Of a stretch of DNA of 64,000 bases, positions 60,101 through 64,000 are shown one piece after another. Made by a program: the position numbers and the translations under genes. Each line of letters begins with the position of its first letter. Positions within the stretch are counted from its first letter, which is position 1. A model generated the notes under the pieces. That model saw only the letters and a list, made by a program, of their open reading frames with translations. It had not been told where the DNA came from and ran no database searches. This stretch comes from Blepharisma japonicum. Taxonomy: Eukaryota > Ciliophora > Heterotrichea > Heterotrichida > Blepharismidae. The stretch spans positions 372,001 to 436,000 of the forward strand of contig CATKHK010000025.1 in assembly GCA_949751835.1 (NCBI GenBank), in the 5' to 3' direction.

Positions 60101-60437
60101 CAACTTTAATAATTTCTTCGCCATTTTCTTGAATTGAGATGATCTGCTTGGTTGGTAAGCCTTGAACGAGATGGATATTGGCGGATCCCAGCTCAATTAA
60201 ATCTGATGAAAAAGCCTTTAATATTAAGAAGTCTTGGTCATATTTTTCGACTTCTGAATAAATTCGCCATGCTTTATTTAGAATCTCACTATCAGATTGG
60301 TGAACAAATTTTCCTGTCACTTGGTTAATGAGTTGAAATTTAAGCTCAAGACTAGAGTTGATCTTAGCAATATTCTTTATTTCAGCATCAATAACTTTGA
60401 TAACCATTATCATTTCAGGTTTAGATTTCTCCACCAT
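51105..60437 (-). CDS. giant GTPase-SecA motor-vWA fusion protein, copy B
   Basis: A single exon of 3,110 residues, TAA stop, several TGA codons read as Trp. The architecture equals copy A: P-loop GSTGCGKST at 517-525, DTPG at 587-590, a helical middle with EE/KK-rich coiled-coil stretches, then SecA motifs TGEGKS at 2338-2343, DEVD at 2441-2444, GVTGTL ending about 2601, GRGID at 2731-2735 and GRSARQG at 2768-2774. A vWA-like tail runs from about 2870. The MIDAS-equivalent is QATEPMS, even less canonical than copy A. All motor motifs are intact in both copies, so both are probably under selection for ATP hydrolysis. Small differences include an expanded EEEE run near 3' of residue 1270 and a shortened KNEKID region near residue 300. 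Whether it moves polypeptide, RNA or something else cannot be told. Confidence 0.88.
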
Positions 60438-61182
60438 TTATATTATAAGCTATAGAAATATTGGGGCTCAAGTGGACATAAAGATGAAAAATGGCGAAAT
60501 TTTTAGAGACAGAGTAATCTAAACAAAATTTAGTGCAAAAAATACTAGAAGCAAGCAAAACCTCTGCTATTTTACTAAAAATTAATTTGCCTCAATAAAT
60601 GAGAAGCATTAAAAAAACCATAAAAAAATTAAAAATATTTTAGGAAAGCATATAGTCTTTATATTTAATCCATAAATTATCGTTCTTGAGAATTTAATAG
60701 CAGATTGAAACAATCAAGCTCTAATTGATAGAGGAAATAGCCCCATTTTTATAAGTAAATAAGAGCCTTTCAAGACATAGTCTTATTATTATCGCTAGAT
60801 ATATAATTTAAGACTTGGAAAAGTTAATAAAAAATCTAGAACATTAGCATCTATTTTAAGTAGCAATTTAAGTTAATTTGAAAGGATCAAAAATTAATAC
60901 ATAAATAAATATGAAAAACGTCTTTTCTTAGAAGTTCAGCAAATTAATCAATATTTCTCTATTAAAATAAGCTTAAAGTTAATTAAAAACTTATAAAAGT
61001 TATAAATTAGTATTTTTAATATCTTAAAATTAACATATTTCCTATTTTATTATATTCATTAGCTTTTTTTACTGTCTTAACAATGGAAAATTTCCTGAAT
61101 CATGCAGGCCTAAGATTTTTGTAATTTAAATTGATTCATATAATATCTCTGCAAGATATTATATTAAGCCAAGATTTGATAA
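60438..61182. other. 745-bp divergent promoter region (giant gene B / dynamitin)
   Basis: It separates two divergent start codons and is the non-coding twin of 49788-50537. It is very AT-rich with short conserved islands. There is no ORF, tRNA or repeat other than the segmental duplication. Confidence 0.7.
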
Positions 61183-62190
61183 ATGGAAGGAAAAGCCCAA
61201 GTGTTAGAAACTCCAGACTACCAAAAAACAATTGAAGAAATAAATGAAGAAATTGAGCCAAAAGTCTTCTCACAAAGTTTAGGAATTGAATCCAAATCTC
61301 GAGATAAATCATTGACTGAAATTTTCGATTATTTTAATTCCTTGGGGAGAAAACAAACTAAATATAATTATGTCAAAGAACAAAAACAAATAATTGATAG
61401 ATCAGACAAAGTAGATACACTAGAGCAAGAATTGGAATCAATAAAAGAAGAGCTTGAAAGACAAGGAACAGATTTAAACGAGAACTCTGAACTTTATAAT
61501 GAAATATCAGAGCTAGGACTCTTACTTGAAGAAGTTAAAAGAAAAATGGAAATAGCATCACACATTCAAATTAAAAATTCTAAAATCAATTTTAATACTC
61601 CAAAAACACAATTGGAGGCAAGTGGTAATGGAAATTTATCAGGAGGACTTTCATTTGAAATTCAATTAAATGATTCTGAAGAAAAAAGCAGAACTGCAAG
61701 ACTTGATAATAAAGTGAGAGAGCTTGAATTTATCGTAGGAAACTGGAAGCAGTCTAAGCCAGCTAATGAAAGTTTAGCTGATTTTATAGCAAAAACTCGA
61801 TTTATAAACTCTGATTTACTAGAAAAACTCACAGACCAAGCTAGACATTTAGGAACTGACCTCGATATTATGCTTTCAGGCCGAACTTCAATTCAAGCAT
61901 CCCCAAACTCCGTTGAGGCCATCAAAAATTTGCATCGAGACACTTTTTCCCATTTAACCGAAATTTACAACCTCCCTCATCTAATTGACAAAATAAAATA
62001 TTCCGCACCTATTTATGCAGCCCATTTAGAACTAGATTTACAGCTGCTAGACTTAGAAACAAATGCAAACTCTTTGCTTTCTGAAATAAACCAATCAAAA
62101 GTTGTCATTGAAGACTTATCAGAAGGTATTGAGTGCAATAGAAACTCAATTTCTAGCAACATCGCAATTTTAAATCAAAAAATAAAATAA
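61183..62190 (+). CDS. DCTN2: dynactin subunit 2-like (dynamitin, p50)
   Basis: 335 residues, single exon, TAA stop. The N-terminus has 'VLETPDYQ', resembling the Y/F-E-T/S-P-D motif of dynamitin, followed by a coiled coil at about 70-125. After a variable linker, residues about 165-335 form the helical C-terminus, with 'RLDNKVRELEFIVGNW', 'YNLPHLIDKIKYSAPIYAAHLELD' and a final helix that matches the dynamitin pattern (leucine-rich helices ending 'NIAILNQKIK'). Human dynamitin is about 400 residues, so this is slightly short. It is the core of the dynactin shoulder and recruits cytoplasmic dynein to cargo. Convergent with the next gene, with only 8 bp between stops. Its first 38 bp belong to the segmental duplication. 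Confidence 0.8.
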   Translation: MEGKAQVLETPDYQKTIEEINEEIEPKVFSQSLGIESKSRDKSLTEIFDYFNSLGRKQTKYNYVKEQKQIIDRSDKVDTLEQELESIKEELERQGTDLNENSELYNEISELGLLLEEVKRKMEIASHIQIKNSKINFNTPKTQLEASGNGNLSGGLSFEIQLNDSEEKSRTARLDNKVRELEFIVGNWKQSKPANESLADFIAKTRFINSDLLEKLTDQARHLGTDLDIMLSGRTSIQASPNSVEAIKNLHRDTFSHLTEIYNLPHLIDKIKYSAPIYAAHLELDLQLLDLETNANSLLSEINQSKVVIEDLSEGIECNRNSISSNIAILNQKIK

Positions 62191-62198
62191 ATATTTTC

Positions 62199-64000
62199 TT
62201 AAAGATTATACGAGGAAAATATAATTTTTGTTTTTTCTTCATCTAAACTACCTTTTGAAACAATTTCTCTTATCGTTGCTTTTTCTGATTTTGATAAAAA
62301 TTTAATTGTTGTGTTTATACGACTAGTTGATAATAACTCTATTAAAAATCCATAAACCCAATCAAAATCGAGCTCTGTAAGTGTATTAATAGATTTGATT
62401 ATGGTTGAAAAGACTTCTGGAGACATTTGGTTGTTTTTGAAAAGGTCACTTATATATTGTGGAGAAAGATTCTAAATATTTCTTACATGGATATATTGAT
62501 AGAGTTGTTGTGGGCTGTTCTTGAAGGAGTTTATAGTTACTTCAAAAGCGGTTGAATTTTTTGGAGTTTCCAAAGATCCTAGCTGTTCAAAAGCTTGTTT
62601 CTTTGCTTGTGAGATGGTTTCTTCTGAAAATGTAGTCGCTTTTGGTTTTGGTAATTTTTTCTCTGCAGGAGGCATTTTAATTTCGCCAGGATTTATCTCT
62701 GTAGGAGTTTTAATTTCTTCTGCAACACCACTAAATCCGACATGTCTTGGGCTATCATCGACCTTTTTCCCCTCTTTCCCTTCTTTTTCCTTTTCTTTCT
62801 TCTTTTCTTCTTCATTTTCTTTTGCTATTTTTTCAGCTTCAATTGCAGCTTTCATCAAATTATCGAACTCTTTTTTGGCTACTAAATTAGATGGCTCAAT
62901 TTCAGTGACCATTTTCATATGTTTTGCAGCATTTACAAACAATCCAGTGTTTCCTTCAGCTTTAGCAAGCCTATAAAGTGATTTTACGTTTCCTGGGTCT
63001 ACTTCAAGTACTTTTTCACAGTCTTTGATGACTTCTTTATTACAGTCCAATTTAAGATAAGCAAGAGCTCTGTTGTTGTGTAACTGAATAATCAATGAAG
63101 TTACTCTAGCATCTTTAAGCTGTGCTTCTTTACTGATATTGAGCTCAATTTTTTCAATCCCAGTAGAAAATTCAAGAATTGCTTCATCAAATTTTTCTTG
63201 TTTGAAATATAGGTTCCCAGCTTCTTTCAGCTTTTCGATTTGCTGAATAAGCCCTTCAAGTGTTTGCAAATCTTTTAACACTTCTGCTTCATTATTGTTA
63301 ATCATTTGGCCTGCAAAGCGCTGAAGAGCTTTGCTTGCTTGAATATTGCTAGGGTCAAGTTCTTTGACACAGATCATATCTGCACGCGCTTTTACAATTT
63401 GTTCTTTTTTCTCATAGGCTAGGCCTCTTCTTAAATAAGCTTTAGATTTTGCAAGATTATCAATTGAAGATTGCTCTAGGGCTAAAGAAGAATATTCAAT
63501 TGTTTTATCATCATCGCCTTGCTGCATATAGCTTGCTGCGATATTATTGTATAACGCTGCTTTTTCATTAGCTAGTAAACTTGAGTTTTCTTTTGTTAAA
63601 TCAATAAGTTCATTTACAGCCGATAAATAGGTGTCTATAGCTTTGTCATATTTTCCTTGGCTATAATACTCATTGCCTTGTAATTTCAATTCTTGGGTCC
63701 TAGAAAGTATTTGTGAAGACTCACTTCCAGTATCAAGCAGTTTATCAGCTAATGACTGCTCTTTTGTTTCTTCCTGTTGATTAATTTTAGGTTCAATTTC
63801 TTTTTTTTCCTCACTTTCTTCTTCTTCCTCTTCAACTATTTGGATTCTTTTAAAGCCTCCTGTTTTATTTACTTCGTCTCTGCACTTTTTTAAGTCAGCA
63901 TTGGCTTCAGCATTTTCTGGTTCTTTTTCTATTATGAACTCGAAATCTTTTAAAGCTTCTCTGTATTCTTTTAATTCAATATATGCTTTTCCTCTTCTGT
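62199..64000 (-). CDS. SPAG1-like dynein assembly co-chaperone, TPR plus RPAP3_C (N-terminus outside window)
   Basis: About 594 residues are visible: exon 62487 to the right edge and exon 62199-62471, with the frame open to the window end. TPR helices occur at the truncated N-terminus (RRGKAYIELKEYREALKDF), then in two further clusters: 'MKLQGNEYYSQGKYDKAIDTY' onward and 'LKEAGNLYFKQEKFDEAILEF' onward. A charged Lys/Glu linker follows, then an RPAP3_C-like helical domain from 'TAFEVTINSF' across the intron to 'TIIKSINTLTELDFDWVYGFLIEL'. Three TPR blocks plus RPAP3_C is the SPAG1 layout; RPAP3 (two TPR blocks) is the alternative. SPAG1 works with HSP90/R2TP-like complexes to pre-assemble axonemal dyneins. 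Confidence 0.8.
62472..62486 (-). other. 15-nt intron (phase 0)
   Basis: Minus-strand GTAAGAAATATTTAG. The in-frame terminal TAG would truncate the protein inside the RPAP3_C domain. Excision restores 'YIH' joined to 'NLSPQYISDLF'. Confidence 0.92.

Larger units (their letters stand above)
50642..61220. repeat. segmental duplication, copy B (about 10.6 kb)
   Basis: Homologous to 39967-50575. Its left end is the truncated DNAAF4 5' end and its right end lies 38 bp inside the intact dynamitin gene. Head-to-tail order shows a tandem event; the intact left neighbour abuts copy A and the intact right neighbour abuts copy B. Confidence 0.93.

Noticed and set aside
40446-60437. Bacterial contamination because of the SecA motifs
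   Set aside because: The genes are embedded between ciliate genes, use UGA as Trp and share their AT-rich composition; the fusion is unlike bacterial SecA.

Overview
The window is protein-coding nuclear DNA from a ciliate. Three observations support this. (1) Long homologous reading frames are interrupted only by TGA, which sits where tryptophan is expected, while every convincing gene ends in TAA or TAG. (2) Where a frame does break at TAA or TAG, excising exactly 15 nt of the form GT...AG restores it; eight such introns were found. (3) The gene set is typically ciliate: axonemal dynein, dynein assembly factors, large coiled-coil proteins and EF-hand proteins, all in compact AT-rich DNA. UGA=Trp together with 15-nt introns fits a heterotrich of the Blepharisma type. 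Stentor shares the tiny introns but uses the standard code. The species assignment is inference.

Layout. 1-6.9 kb: a 7TM-like gene cut by the window edge, a coiled-coil gene, a Vps41-like HOPS subunit starting 11 bp after a small protein kinase, and a VHS-GAT sorting adaptor. 6.9-15 kb: a RING-CH ubiquitin ligase, a six-EF-hand protein, a two-TM protein visible only if TGA is read as Trp, an oligopeptidase-B-like serine peptidase with four introns, and a PARP-type zinc-finger/F-box protein. 15-33 kb: a coiled-coil protein with a nearby duplicated scrap, a 4,040-residue axonemal dynein heavy chain, a SLOG/LSDAT protein, an RGG-rich protein with a C-terminal OB fold, and a disordered Ser-rich protein. 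33-40 kb: the U5 snRNP GTPase Snu114/EFTUD2, two tandem secreted collagen-like proteins, and a DNAAF4 (DYX1C1)-like factor.

40-61 kb is the striking part: a roughly 10.6-kb tandem segmental duplication. Each copy carries one uninterrupted gene of about 3,110 codons encoding a fusion of a P-loop GTPase-like domain, a long helical region, a complete SecA-type motor and a C-terminal vWA-like domain. The breakpoints lie inside the 5' ends of the flanking DNAAF4 and dynamitin genes, so the junction holds a 5' scrap of each. 61-64 kb: intact dynamitin (DCTN2)-like gene and the 3' part of a SPAG1-like gene.

Four dynein-linked genes (heavy chain, DNAAF4, dynamitin, SPAG1-like) lie within 47 kb. The two assembly factors are cytoplasmic co-chaperones expected to help pre-assemble axonemal dyneins such as the one encoded here; dynamitin belongs to cytoplasmic dynactin. 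No tRNA, rRNA, CRISPR array, transposon or telomere was recognised.
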